A stretch of DNA of 64,000 nucleotides from Aminipila terrae (GTDB lineage: Bacteria > Bacillota > Clostridia > Peptostreptococcales > Anaerovoracaceae): the NCBI RefSeq assembly GCF_010120715.1, contig NZ_CP047591.1, positions 744,001 through 808,000 on the forward strand, given 5' to 3'. The position numbers and the translations under genes are program-made. Shown in pieces: positions 7,369 to 16,784 of this stretch (positions are counted from its first letter, which is position 1; every line of letters begins with the position of its first letter). The notes beneath the pieces are model-generated. The model worked only from the letters and a program-made list of their open reading frames with translations, did no database searches and had not been told where the DNA came from.

Positions 7369-8487
7369 TTAATTGGATTTGTAAATTGAAATACTTCCGT
7401 CTTTATCAATATGAATATAATCTGGAATGCATTCCGCTGTTCCAAACCACATCCCTTGTTTTCCTGCTTCAGGATTCCATTTATGATATAATCCAAAGTC
7501 ATTAAAATCCAAATAAGAATCTGTTGTTACTTGGGATACCCTCACGTTTTCCAGTTTTGCCCCTTTAGACTGTGAAAAGCAGTTACCTCCATCAAAAACT
7601 TTTGACATAGCCATGGATACCACCGCTTTGGCGGAGGCTTTATCAAAATCTGTTCGGTCTGAAGGCTTTCTTGCAACCTCATTGCCATCCAGCTCAACCA
7701 CCATATCCGTCCTATCTTTTGATATATTCTGTGCATATAGTTTAAGGTGATGCTTTGACCCCTGTTCTAAATATGAGTTGCTGCCAGAAAGCCAGGAGCC
7801 GCCCTGCCTCATAAATACTGTCCATTTATTATATCCAGGATGTGCTGCATCCTCTATGAATTGAAAACCGCCCTCAACATTTCCTTGGTCATTATTCCAG
7901 TCTAAACCAAAATAAACATAAGGACAGTCACCTTTTTCTGCGATATTCACATAGGGAAGTGTTACATCTGCCTCTATTCCATCAAATCCCTCAAAATTAA
8001 GCTGCTGTCGGGAAAAAATACCAGTTGTTCCACCGTTTATATTCCAAGGTGTCAGTTCATTGGAAACAACTGTTCCCATGCTGCCCTGCCAATCAACCGT
8101 ATATCCCAGAGATTCCATAACCACCCGAAGGGGAAGGTATATCCTTCCATTCTTTAATATAGCAGAACAATCCGCCTTAATTTGCTTATCGTTTACATAA
8201 ATATATTTCTGGTTAACCGTAACTTTTATGGTATTATAACCTTTACTGAGTATGGCCGTCTTTTCCTCCTGATTCCAGGATACCTGGCAGCCTATGGCAT
8301 CAAGACAGGCTCTTAAAGGCATCATTGCACGGCCTTCCTGACTAATATAAGGGAACCCTGTTTCAGAGCTAAATACTATATCTTTTCCATTTACCTGGAA
8401 CCTGGGAGCATACATTGCATCTGCCCAGACGAAGTTTGATAAAGCCATACTTAATATGACTACACTCAATAAAATTCTTTTTTTCAT
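7369..8487 (-). CDS. Secreted protein with copper-amine-oxidase N-terminal (stalk) domain, 372 aa
   Basis: The signal peptide ends near SNFVWADA. Residues about 30-150 are two copies of the copper-amine-oxidase N-domain repeat (FPYISQEGRAMMPLRACLDAIGCQVSWNQEEKTAILSKG and NGRIYLPLRVVMESLGYTVDW), a wall-associated module common in Clostridia that has no oxidase activity by itself. The rest (about 150-372) looks like a beta-sandwich (GFDGIEADVTLPYV, YVYFGLDWNNDQGNVEGG) resembling a concanavalin/LamG-like fold; function unknown. It starts 36 bp after the DUF255 gene and is probably cotranscribed with it. Confidence 0.75.
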   Translation of the reverse strand: MKKRILLSVVILSMALSNFVWADAMYAPRFQVNGKDIVFSSETGFPYISQEGRAMMPLRACLDAIGCQVSWNQEEKTAILSKGYNTIKVTVNQKYIYVNDKQIKADCSAILKNGRIYLPLRVVMESLGYTVDWQGSMGTVVSNELTPWNINGGTTGIFSRQQLNFEGFDGIEADVTLPYVNIAEKGDCPYVYFGLDWNNDQGNVEGGFQFIEDAAHPGYNKWTVFMRQGGSWLSGSNSYLEQGSKHHLKLYAQNISKDRTDMVVELDGNEVARKPSDRTDFDKASAKAVVSMAMSKVFDGGNCFSQSKGAKLENVRVSQVTTDSYLDFNDFGLYHKWNPEAGKQGMWFGTAECIPDYIHIDKDGSISIYKSN

Positions 8488-8523
8488 CCTATAGTTCCTC
8501 TTTGCTTAAATACACTAATCTCT

Positions 8524-10484
8524 CTATTGTTCAAGCACTTCCAATAGATTGTTTGTGGGTGGCAGACAGCTGTGATTTTTGCAGACATAGAATGTAGTCT
8601 TTCCATTTATCAGACTATATTCATCCGTCTCCCCCTCCAGAATGCGCACAGTTGTATTTAGTTTTACCTTTCCCCGTAATTTTTTTAAATCATCCTTATC
8701 TGCTAAAACACACGTAATATTTTCCAATGGATTCATATGCATCCATAAAGCCATCAGAAAAAAACTGAATCCTGCAGGATAATCTTTTGCAGAATAAGAC
8801 ATGAATTCAAGCTGACGCTTTGCCTTTTCCTGAAAACCTGAGTCACCTGTTATCTGAGAAATTTTAACCAGATTATAAGCCATAACAGAGTTGCCACTGG
8901 GTATAGCTCCGTCATAGGTTTCTTTAGGCGTTATAATCAGTTTCTGGTTTTCCTCTCCATATAAATAAAATCCTCCATTTTCCATATCATAAAAATCTTC
9001 AACCGTTTTTTGACAAATGTTAACCGCTTTATTCAGATAATGGCAGTCCAATGTTGCCCCGTATAACTCTAGCAATGCAAAAATATAGAATGCATAGTCA
9101 TCCAGAAAGCCCTTAGATGAATGGATGCCATCACGATAGCTTACGAAAAGCGTATTATTGTCCTGCATTTTTTCTGTTATAAAACCTTCCGCTTTCTGAG
9201 CAGCCACAAGGTATTGTTCTTCGTCAAAAACCTGGTACATCATTGTAAAAGCTGCAATCATCAAAGCATTCCATGAAGTTAGGATTTTATCATCCAAATG
9301 AAGTCGTGTTCGTGATTTTCTATACTCATAAAGTTGTGGGATATCTTGCTGGAACCTGTCTTCAAGATTTGTGTTGCCCAACAGATTAGGAATATTCCTT
9401 CCTTCAAAGTTTCCTTTTGGAGTGATTCCATAATAGCTATTAAACGACTTGCCCCTTTCTTCTCCCAGAATCTTAATGATTTCATCATAATCAAATACGT
9501 AATATTTCCCTTCAACTCCCTCGCTGTCAGCATCCTGGGCGCAGTAAAATCCTCCCTCAGGGCTCGTCATTTCCCTCATAATATATTGCGCCGTTTTCTT
9601 TGCAATGTCTCTGTAAATGGTCTTATTTGTTAACCCGAAGGCCTGCACATAGCTCATCATCAAAAGTGCATTGTCATATAGCATTTTTTCAAAGTGAGGA
9701 ACCAGGAAGTATTTATCCGTAGAGTATCTTGAAAAGCCATAACCCACATGATCAAACAGACCTCCTTTATACATTTGAATCAGTGTTGTTTCAACCATTT
9801 GGAGTACACGCTTATCACGGCTGGTCTCATAATAAGTCATTAAAAACAATAGATTGTGCGGCATAGGAAATTTAGGAGCATTGCCAAACCCCCATTATTT
9901 TTATCAAAGCCACTTTCAAACAATTCAACTGCTTTTTCAATTAAGGTAGCGTCTACAGTTCCGTTTTGTTTAGCTGTAACACTTAACTGTCTGACTATTT
10001 CTTCTGATGCATCCAGCAACTTGCGTTTATTGTTTGTCCAATTCTCATGTATTGTTTTAAGTAAATCTATAAACCCTATCATACCATAACTAGACTCTAT
10101 AGGGAAATAGGTTCCTGCAAAGAAAGGTTTTTGTTCATGATTCATAAAGATACTGGTAGGCCACCCACCGCTTCCAGTAAATGCCTGACACACTGCCATG
10201 TAAATGCTGTCAATGTCAGGGCGTTCTTCTTTGTCTACCTTTATGGCAATAAAGTGTTCATTCAGTATGGAAGCTACCTGCTCATTTTCAAAGCTTTCGT
10301 GTGCCATCACATGGCACCAGTGACAGGTACTATACCCAATGCTTAAAAATATTGGTTTGTCTTCCTCTTCTGCTCGTTTGAAAGCTGCTTCTCCCCATGG
10401 ATACCAGTTAACCGGATTGTAGGCATGCTGAAGAAGATAAGGAGATTTTTCATTTATTAGTAAATTGGGAGTTTTTTGATTCAT
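8524..10484 (-). CDS. DUF255/YyaL-type thioredoxin-domain protein, interrupted by a one-base deletion
   Basis: Two overlapping reading frames join into one protein of about 653 aa, the usual family length. The N-terminus (start 10484) has the DUF255 thioredoxin-like domain with SIGYSTCHWCHVMAHESFEN (CHWCH) and PDIDSIYM. The second part is the alpha/alpha-toroid (PHFEKMLYDNALLM, LDDKILTSWNALMIAAF, SGNSVMAYNLV). The frame is lost at a run of five C at 9889-9893 (five G in the coding strand); a sixth G restores GGFGNAPKFPMPHNLL, which is the conserved family sequence. Biochemical role of the family is unsettled (N-acylglucosamine-epimerase-like toroid). Most likely an intact gene with a sequence error. 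Confidence 0.85.
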
Positions 10485-10540
10485 TTCAATACCAACTTTC
10501 TTTTCACTATTTTGATAAATATTGTGCCCGCTTTTTTTAA

Positions 10541-10575
10541 GGATAGTAAAAAAGATTAGGAATTCACCTAATCTT
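10541..10575 (-). terminator. Terminator hairpin, copy 1 of a 35-bp repeat
   Basis: AAAGATTAGG / CCTAATCTTT hairpin with AATTCA loop, followed by TTTTTTAC on the minus strand; downstream of the AraC gene. The 35 bases are identical to 14688-14722, including the GGATAGTAAA flank beyond the hairpin. Confidence 0.75.
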
Positions 10576-10660
10576 TTACATTCTTATTAAAATATTTATT
10601 ATCAAAATATCTGATATGATTGTTTAATAATTCCACTGGTCTTTTTTATTATAAAGCTGG

Positions 10661-11560
10661 CTATTCATTAACTACGCAGTTTCTCTCCTTTATCGGTTGA
10701 TATATGTCAAGTTCACAGTAATTGTCATTTGATAAGCTTGTGTCTATATATTCAAATCTAAATTTAGCAGCAGATTGAAAGCCAGAATTGGTAATCCAAT
10801 TTCGGTATAAATGAACCAATAGGCGCCCTACTTGTCTGCCTTTTATATCATCTGGCCGAAAAAAGCCAACAAATCGAAATACTACATATTTGTGAGCAGG
10901 AATCGAGATACCTGTTATTCCTTCCTGTAGCGAACTCAAATCTGGTACTTCAACTGAAGGTACATAATAGATATATCCGTCTTTATGCCCGCTCCAGTCT
11001 GTATATCCATAGTACACCTTATCTTTAATAGCATTCTCTATACGATTTTTATCATGATAAAAGAATTGCCGTCCGTAAAAATTAGCCATATTGTCTCCAG
11101 AACGACTAAATATTTTATATTGACTTCCTGCAATATAAAATTTCTGCCTAAAGACATAGAATGGACGATACGTAATGGAGTTATTCACTGATAAAATGTC
11201 ATTGATATTGATTTTTTCGGTTATGTTAATAGATACTTGCTCAGACCGAACTTTAAATGGCGTATAACCGAACCGTTTTTTAAATGCTCTGATATAGGAC
11301 TGTTCATGGTCAAACCCATAATCCATTGCAATGTCAATCATTCTCATATTACTATTCACAAGTTCATTTATACTAGAAGATAGCTTACGAGATTGTACAT
11401 ATTCAATTATGGACTCCCCGGTTAGGGACTTAAACATCCTATGCATATAGTATTTTGAGACGCCGATTTCTCCAGAGATATCGTCAAGGCTTATTTTCTC
11501 GCCGATGTTTCTTTCAATATAGTTTATGCAAGCCACAATCATTTCTTTTGAATCTATCAT
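10661..11560 (-). CDS. AraC-family regulator with GyrI-like effector domain (299 aa)
   Basis: The N-terminal double helix-turn-helix spans about 10-108: SLDDISGEIGVSKYYMHRMFKSLTGESI and MRMIDIAMDYGFDHEQSYIRAFKKRFGYTPFKVR. The C-terminal part (about 140-295) is a GyrI/SOUL-type ligand pocket (GISIPAHKYVVFRFVGFFRPDD), as in the Rob/SoxS-like multidrug group. ATG at 11560 is chosen over GTG at 11569 because AGGTG lies 8 bases upstream. It is followed by its own terminator and has no cotranscribed gene; the ligand and target are not visible. Confidence 0.88.
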   Translation of the reverse strand: MIDSKEMIVACINYIERNIGEKISLDDISGEIGVSKYYMHRMFKSLTGESIIEYVQSRKLSSSINELVNSNMRMIDIAMDYGFDHEQSYIRAFKKRFGYTPFKVRSEQVSINITEKININDILSVNNSITYRPFYVFRQKFYIAGSQYKIFSRSGDNMANFYGRQFFYHDKNRIENAIKDKVYYGYTDWSGHKDGYIYYVPSVEVPDLSSLQEGITGISIPAHKYVVFRFVGFFRPDDIKGRQVGRLLVHLYRNWITNSGFQSAAKFRFEYIDTSLSNDNYCELDIYQPIKERNCVVNE

Positions 11561-11662
11561 AAAAATCACCTAAAAAAGCAAGTTTAGTTCATTTTCTATA
11601 GATTATAAGGGGTATTCTTTATTTTGTAAACATGATTATTAGATAACAAGGAGGTCTCCAAT

Positions 11663-12898
11663 ATGAATAGACGAGTAGTTATAACCGGCATAGGAGCAAT
11701 AACGCCCTTCGGTAATGGCGCATTAAAATTATGGCAAGCAGTTAGAGAAGGTAAGTCCGGTATAAGCTTGATAGAAAGGGTTGATGTATCCAATCTTCCT
11801 GTTAAAGTTGCCGGTGAGATAAAAAATTTTGATCCTAACGAATTCATTGATAAAAAAGATGCAAAAAGAATGGACAAATTCTCACAATATGCACTAGCTG
11901 CAGCACAGTTAGCTATTGAACATGCCCATTTAGATTTTAAAAAAATAAATAGGGAAAAAGTCGGTATCATTGTTGGTTCTGGGGTCGGTGGTATAGAAAC
12001 TATTGAAAACCAGTATCAAGTGTTATCAGAAAGAGGAGCCGGAAGAATCAGCCCTTTCTTTGTTCCTATGATGATATCCAATATTGCCTCTAGCTTAATC
12101 GCTATCAAATATGGCATAAAGGGGTTTACAGAGTGTGTTGTAACTGCTTGTGCTTCCTCTACAAATGCCATCGGTGATGCATATAAAATAATTCAACAAA
12201 ATAAGGCTGACATTATGATAGCAGGAGGTTCAGAAGCTCCCATTACTAAATTATCATTAGCAGGCTTCTGTGCGAATAAAACATTGAGTAAAAATGATGA
12301 TCCTGATACTGCTAGTAAACCTTTTGATTTGGAAAGGAGTGGATTTGTCATGGGTGAAGGCTCAGGAATACTGGTACTTGAAGAAATGGAGCATGCCATT
12401 AGCCGAGGTGCTAGCATTATTGCAGAAGTAGTGGGTTACGGCTGTACCAATGATGCTTACCACATTACCGGTGTTGCAGAAGGTGGAGAAGGAGCCGCCC
12501 GATGTATGAAACTTGCACTTGAAGATGCCAGTATCAAAGCTGAAGAAATCGGGTATATTAACGCTCATGGTACATCAACAGTTGTAAACGACAAAAATGA
12601 AACATCCGCAATGAAGTCCGTATTCGGTGAATATGCTTATCAATTACCGATAAGCTCAACAAAATCTATGACAGGACATCTGCTTGGCGCATCAGGTTCC
12701 ATTGAATCAATTATAATGGCATGTGCACTCAAAGAAAAGTTCCTACCTCCTACCATAAACTATTCTAAACCTGACCCGGAATGTGACCTTTACTATATTC
12801 CAAACCAAGGAATATCTGCTGATATAACTTATGCTATGAGTAACTCCTTTGGATTCGGTGGACATAATGCAACTCTGATATTAAAGTCTATAAAATAG
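11663..12898 (+). CDS. fabF: Beta-ketoacyl-ACP synthase II, stand-alone copy
   Basis: 411 aa, full length for FabF, which condenses malonyl-ACP with acyl-ACP in fatty-acid elongation. The thiolase-fold catalytic triad is present: Cys in VVTACASSTNAIGDAYK (about 163), His in NAHGTSTVVNDKNET (about 300) and His in KSMTGHLLGASGS (about 337). AAGGAGG lies 8 bases before the ATG. It is not in a fab cluster: neighbours are a divergent AraC gene and a convergent Fe-S protein. A second FabF elsewhere is likely; a role in a secondary lipid cannot be excluded. Confidence 0.92.
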   Translation: MNRRVVITGIGAITPFGNGALKLWQAVREGKSGISLIERVDVSNLPVKVAGEIKNFDPNEFIDKKDAKRMDKFSQYALAAAQLAIEHAHLDFKKINREKVGIIVGSGVGGIETIENQYQVLSERGAGRISPFFVPMMISNIASSLIAIKYGIKGFTECVVTACASSTNAIGDAYKIIQQNKADIMIAGGSEAPITKLSLAGFCANKTLSKNDDPDTASKPFDLERSGFVMGEGSGILVLEEMEHAISRGASIIAEVVGYGCTNDAYHITGVAEGGEGAARCMKLALEDASIKAEEIGYINAHGTSTVVNDKNETSAMKSVFGEYAYQLPISSTKSMTGHLLGASGSIESIIMACALKEKFLPPTINYSKPDPECDLYYIPNQGISADITYAMSNSFGFGGHNATLILKSIK

Positions 12899-12918
12899 CA
12901 TATCTTGATTCTTAGCTA

Positions 12919-12954
12919 AAAGGGAGAACATTAATCTATAATGTTTCTCCCTTT
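12919..12954. terminator. Stem-loop between convergent fabF and the QueG-like gene
   Basis: AAAGGGAGAACATT pairs with AATGTTTCTCCCTTT across a 7-nt loop with a single bulge. The T-run is weak. Placed 20 bp after fabF; may serve both strands. Confidence 0.65.
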
Positions 12955-12988
12955 ACTAATTATTATTGAACAAAACTATAATTCGAGA

Positions 12989-14017
12989 TTATAGATTGCT
13001 CTTAAATAATTTGTCACAAATTGATTCTGCCATCTGGCGTACTCTTTGGTGTTCATCATTAAGGGCATTCAGAATGTAATGTTTATATAATTGGGGATCA
13101 TTATTTCCCATGAAACACAATACATCCACTTTCCATTTCCAAAGTTCTTCAGGGGATAGGTAAAAGAATTTTGGTTGAACCTTTTCTCTATATAGTTCTT
13201 CTGACATATTCAAAATATTCTCTGGACGCATTAATGGGGCCAGTTCTGAAAGCCCGGGAAAATCCTCTTTTCCCTTCCATTTCCCTTTATTCATAGGACA
13301 TACATCTTGGCAAATATCGCAACCATAAATACATAATCCGAATTTTTCACTCAAAGGCTCCTTAGGTAAATTTCTTCCTCCAAAAGTAGTTAAAAACGAA
13401 ATGCAGTCCATAGGCTGCAAAGCATAGGGGGCAGCCAATGCTCTTGTGGGGCAAGCTGAGATGCACTGCATACATCCATTTGGACATGATGGTATCTCTG
13501 TATTTTCAATTTGTTCCATTTCACGGTCTACCAAAAATCCCTCAAGATGTACCCATGAACCAGACTCAGTATAAAAAAAGTTATTTTTACGTACCACACC
13601 AATACCGGCTTGCATGGCCGCCCATCGCAATCCAACAATTCCAAAACGTCGGTTTGTAGCCACCTGCAATCCTAACGATTGCAGATACTGTTCCATAGCA
13701 ATACTTTGCTGATATTCCACCGATTTAAAATTCATTCGGTTATCAAATAAATAAGCTTTTGCAATACGCTGTTGAACTTCATCCGGAACTTTATATTGGC
13801 TGTATTTTACAGCCAATATAATGATGGATTTTGCCCATGGATATTCTTTCTGAACATGAAGCAGTCGTTCTTGGTTCTGATAAAATGGCTTAGATGCCGG
13901 AACTTTATCCATACGCTCTTGGAATTTTTCATGGTACCCGTCCATCATTCGAATGGGAATAATTCCGCATTTTTCATAACCCAAGGAATAGGCTTTTCTT
14001 TGAATCTGCTCTTTCAT
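12989..14017 (-). CDS. QueG-like double 4Fe-4S protein (342 aa)
   Basis: Resembles epoxyqueuosine reductase: N-terminal substrate/cobalamin-binding part, RRFGIVGLRWAAMQAGIGVVRKNNF near 130-160, ferredoxin-like Cys clusters CPNGCMQCISACP and CIYGCDICQDVCP, and a C-terminal HEAT-like helix pair. Cluster spacing fits two 4Fe-4S centres. Start at 14017, with GAGGAGA 2-3 bases before ATT-ATG; an earlier start at 14068 would fall within the operator. Unlike typical QueG it is placed under a MarR-type operator next to marR, so it may be a paralog with a stress-related redox role rather than tRNA modification. Confidence 0.8.
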   Translation of the reverse strand: MKEQIQRKAYSLGYEKCGIIPIRMMDGYHEKFQERMDKVPASKPFYQNQERLLHVQKEYPWAKSIIILAVKYSQYKVPDEVQQRIAKAYLFDNRMNFKSVEYQQSIAMEQYLQSLGLQVATNRRFGIVGLRWAAMQAGIGVVRKNNFFYTESGSWVHLEGFLVDREMEQIENTEIPSCPNGCMQCISACPTRALAAPYALQPMDCISFLTTFGGRNLPKEPLSEKFGLCIYGCDICQDVCPMNKGKWKGKEDFPGLSELAPLMRPENILNMSEELYREKVQPKFFYLSPEELWKWKVDVLCFMGNNDPQLYKHYILNALNDEHQRVRQMAESICDKLFKSNL

Positions 14018-14056
14018 AATCTCCTCAACCTCTTTTCCACAACTATTATAGTTTAC

Positions 14057-14068
14057 GTGTATATACAC
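14057..14068. promoter_or_regulatory. Putative MarR operator before the QueG-like gene
   Basis: GTGTATATACAC, a perfect 12-bp palindrome in the 69-bp gap between marR and the Fe-S gene. It matches the palindrome before marR at 14541-14554 (GTGTA..TACAC). Confidence 0.65.
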
Positions 14069-14085
14069 TATTAAAGTTTAAAAAA

Positions 14086-14523
14086 TTAAGGCACCAAGGC
14101 CTCAATTTTAGAAAGCAAAGTTGTAAAAGTAAGGATATTTTCTTTGCCTAGATATTCCTCTAAAAAACGCTGCGCTTTTTGCCAAAGCTCTTCCGCATCC
14201 TTATAGGTTTCAATTCCTTTACTAGTTAACTTAAGTTGCCTGTTTCGAGTACCCTCCGCCGAGATATCTTCCACAAGTCCGATTTTCTCTAAAGGTTTAA
14301 GATTTCTCACAAGCGTAGTTCTATCTAATCTCATGATTAAAGATAAGTCACTTACATTTATTGGCCCAAAGTAATTTAAATGTTTAATAATTGAAAATTG
14401 ACTTACACTTAAATTACTTGGTTTAAGGAAATCGTCATAAACTTCTGTAATCGCGTGAGAGGCTCTTCTCATATTAAGACAGTTACAAGGGGATGGCTTT
14501 TTTTCATAAGTTTTTTTATCCAT
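14086..14523 (-). CDS. MarR-family regulator (145 aa)
   Basis: Winged-helix MarR fold: SVSQFSIIKHLNYFGPINVSDLSLIMRLDRTTLVRNLKPLEKIGLVEDI (about 37-90), wing with SAEGTRNRQLKLTSKG. The N-terminus carries Cys residues (PSPCNCLNMRR) at positions where redox- or metal-sensing MarR proteins often have them. Two near-identical palindromes, one before its own gene and one before the adjacent Fe-S gene, suggest autoregulation and control of the neighbour. Confidence 0.9.
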   Translation of the reverse strand: MDKKTYEKKPSPCNCLNMRRASHAITEVYDDFLKPSNLSVSQFSIIKHLNYFGPINVSDLSLIMRLDRTTLVRNLKPLEKIGLVEDISAEGTRNRQLKLTSKGIETYKDAEELWQKAQRFLEEYLGKENILTFTTLLSKIEALVP

Positions 14524-14540
14524 AATAACGCCTTTCTTTT

Positions 14541-14554
14541 AGTGTATCTACACT
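14541..14554. promoter_or_regulatory. Putative MarR operator before marR
   Basis: AGTGTATCTACACT, palindromic except for its two central bases, 17 bp before the marR start. Same half-site GTGTA/TACAC as at 14057-14068. Confidence 0.7.
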
Positions 14555-14687
14555 ATTAATAATATCTCTTTTTCTTTCTTTGTCAATATATTATTTCTTT
14601 TTCTCTATAAACTCTTTAGAATATCCACTTATGACTCGTGCACTTCGTGTACTTAAATTTCATAGGTACCATACCCACTTTTTATAG

Positions 14688-14722
14688 GGATAGTAAAAAA
14701 GATTAGGAATTCACCTAATCTT
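14688..14722 (-). terminator. Terminator hairpin, copy 2 of a 35-bp repeat
   Basis: Identical over 35 bases to 10541-10575: AAGATTAGG / CCTAATCTT stem, AATTCA loop, then TTTTTTACTATCC on the minus strand. Downstream of the 141-aa gene. The upstream 165 bp to marR hold nothing recognisable. Confidence 0.7.
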
Positions 14723-14786
14723 ATCTACATTTATGTAAGTTGAATATTTATTTGATAATGAGATTCCTCTTATTTACCTGGGTGTT

Positions 14787-15212
14787 TTACACATATTTTA
14801 AGAAACCCTGTCTTCGTAGTTCCACCTTTATCACAGCTAACATGTTATGTGCAGGTGAGTATGTTTTTAGTATTTTATTTTTTTCTATTATTAAGCTTAT
14901 GTAAATCAATATTGGTAGATTATATGTATTCAGAATAGAGCGACCTTCTTCTATTTCCTGCTCTATCATATCTTTTAATTTCTCTTTTTTGGCATAATAC
15001 TTTTTCATTTTATATCTGTCATCTAACACATTCATAAAGACTTCTTTGTCTGACAGGTCGGGATGTACTTGTTTTATCTCCACGTATGTGGACAAGGTCT
15101 GATTAAGTATTATTCTCCAGTTTTCCAACCCCGTTAATTTTATTAATAATATAAATACTAATAAAATTCCAATCATACAGGCAGCTCCAATTATACAGCT
15201 CGCTTCATACAT
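14787..15212 (-). CDS. Hypothetical single-pass membrane protein (141 aa)
   Basis: Not recognised. One N-terminal transmembrane helix (CIIGAACMIGILLVFILLIKL), then a charged helical cytoplasmic part (MKKYYAKKEKLKDMIEQEIEEG) and a hydrophobic stretch LPILIYISLIIEK. GGAGGGGA precedes the ATG. A monocistronic gene with its own terminator. Confidence 0.6.
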   Translation of the reverse strand: MYEASCIIGAACMIGILLVFILLIKLTGLENWRIILNQTLSTYVEIKQVHPDLSDKEVFMNVLDDRYKMKKYYAKKEKLKDMIEQEIEEGRSILNTYNLPILIYISLIIEKNKILKTYSPAHNMLAVIKVELRRQGFLKYV

Positions 15213-15314
15213 AAGACATCCCCTCCAACAATATTTTATTAGTTACACACCTAATCACATTATTGCATTAAGTCTCCAAAAAGTAAATTAAAATATAGTG
15301 TTCCAAGGCAATGT

Positions 15315-15680
15315 TTAGTGAATATTCTCTACTATCTGTATGTTCATACCATCGGGATCTTTGATAAAGAAATATTTCACATGTGGATTGGGCTGGACAG
15401 GGCCGTTTACTATAGTTATTTCCTTCTCTTTCACCATGTCCAGTGCCTCATCAAGGGAGTCAACCTCAAATCCCCAGGAGATATCATCTCCCACATTTGT
15501 TTTACCCATGGTTCCATCACATATAAGTTCAATTTTTGTATCACTATTGCCTAAAAATGCAATCTCTGTATCCGGTCCTGCACTAAATTTCCTTACAACT
15601 TCCAGACCGATTATTTCTGTGTAAAATGCAATTGATTTTTCCATGTTTTTAACCTGTAAAGTACTCCAGCAAAATTTCAT
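15315..15680 (-). CDS. VOC-superfamily (glyoxalase/bleomycin-resistance fold) protein, 121 aa
   Basis: Two beta-alpha-beta-beta-beta modules: WSTLQVKNMEKSIAFYTEIIGLEVV and WGFEVDSLDEALDMVKEKEI ... VKYFFIKDPDGMNIQIVE. The C-terminal D-P-D-G-N-x-I-x-x-x-E motif carries the metal-ligand Glu. Family members act as glyoxalases, dioxygenases or binding proteins; the specific role cannot be inferred. AGGAGG precedes the ATG. Confidence 0.85.
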   Translation of the reverse strand: MKFCWSTLQVKNMEKSIAFYTEIIGLEVVRKFSAGPDTEIAFLGNSDTKIELICDGTMGKTNVGDDISWGFEVDSLDEALDMVKEKEITIVNGPVQPNPHVKYFFIKDPDGMNIQIVENIH

Positions 15681-15752
15681 AAATATCCTCCTGTTTAACC
15701 TATTAATAAAATCTTTTAACTTATTTGTATGAACTATTTTTTTAAGGAATGG

Positions 15753-16669
15753 TTATTCTTCTAAATATTTTATGATACCACCCCATAGACCATTTTTAGG
15801 TAAGCCCTCAGTTTTATCATCTTTATGGACCTCTGCCATTTGTTTTGCTCTATTAATACTAAACCCATCTTTAATAACGGCAGATTTCATCATACCTGGG
15901 TTCAGAGCTCCGCAAGGGCACCCATAAATACATTTAAGACACCATATACACTTAAATCCAAATTTTATTTTATCATTTTGTATACTTATATTTTTTTCAG
16001 GACAATTTTTTATACATAAGCCACATTTGTTACAGCTATCAGATGCCTTTATAGATGAACCAAAGATTTTTGCACCGAAATGTTCCATCTTTCCTGCTGC
16101 CGCAAAAAATCTGTCCTGAATTTTAGGTTGAGCAAAATTACTACGCTGGGATAAAATATCAGAAATGATTGTATTTATCTTTGATGGCAGTATATTAATC
16201 AGCCTTACTGCTAGTTGGTCAGGAGTTGGGGCCCCGAAATTGGAAGGCATAACAATCATCTTTTCATAAATTACATCATAGCCTTTTCTTTTTAAAAGCT
16301 TTCTACTTCTAACCGTACAGGCAGTATTGGGAGATACATCCCCTCCCCTGAAACCGGGATAATAGCAACAGATGTCTTATTCGTACCAGGTAATTTTTTT
16401 ATCCACTTTTCAACAATATCAGCCAGACTAAATGCATATACAGGGGAAAGAATCATCAGTAAATCCGTCTGACCTATACCGGGGGAATCACATGAAATTT
16501 TAATTTTCTTAATGTCCATGCCAGTTTCGGCAAGTTGTTCATGTAAGCAGTCCGCAACGGTTTCTGTACAGCCCGTTCCTGAAAAAAATGCAATTGTTAT
16601 GGTTCTATATTGTGTATTTGCGTTTTCCATATTATTTTCACATTCCTCCTGCTGGCTAAAAAAGTCCAT
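15753..16669 (-). CDS. EFR1-type flavodoxin-ferredoxin fusion protein, interrupted by a one-base deletion
   Basis: An N-terminal flavodoxin domain (TIAFFSGTGCTETVADCLHEQL, ILSPVYAFSLADIVEKWI, PVSGEGMYLP) and a C-terminal two-cluster ferredoxin (CNKCGLCIKNCPEKN, CIWCLKCIYGCPCGALNP) lie in different frames. One extra base in the run GGG at 16329-16331 restores NTACTVRSRKLLKRKGYDVIYEKMIV between them, giving the usual EFR1 length of about 300 aa. A small electron carrier common in anaerobes. The start is uncertain (16669 or 16630); AGGAGG lies 14 bases before the latter. Confidence 0.82.
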
Positions 16670-16784
16670 TATGGCTCTCACTTCCTTTTTACAAAATAGA
16701 TCCTTAAGGTATGCTTATAAATTCAGAATACTAGATTTTTATCTTTTTGTATAGTAATTAATTACTTCAGTATAAAGTAATTAA

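Noticed and set aside
9334..9633. Plus-strand 99-aa frame inside the DUF255 gene
   Set aside because: Shadow of the well-supported coding frame on the other strand.
11596..11970. 124-aa minus-strand frame over the fabF start
   Set aside because: Antisense to a complete fabF; no ribosome site or recognisable domain.
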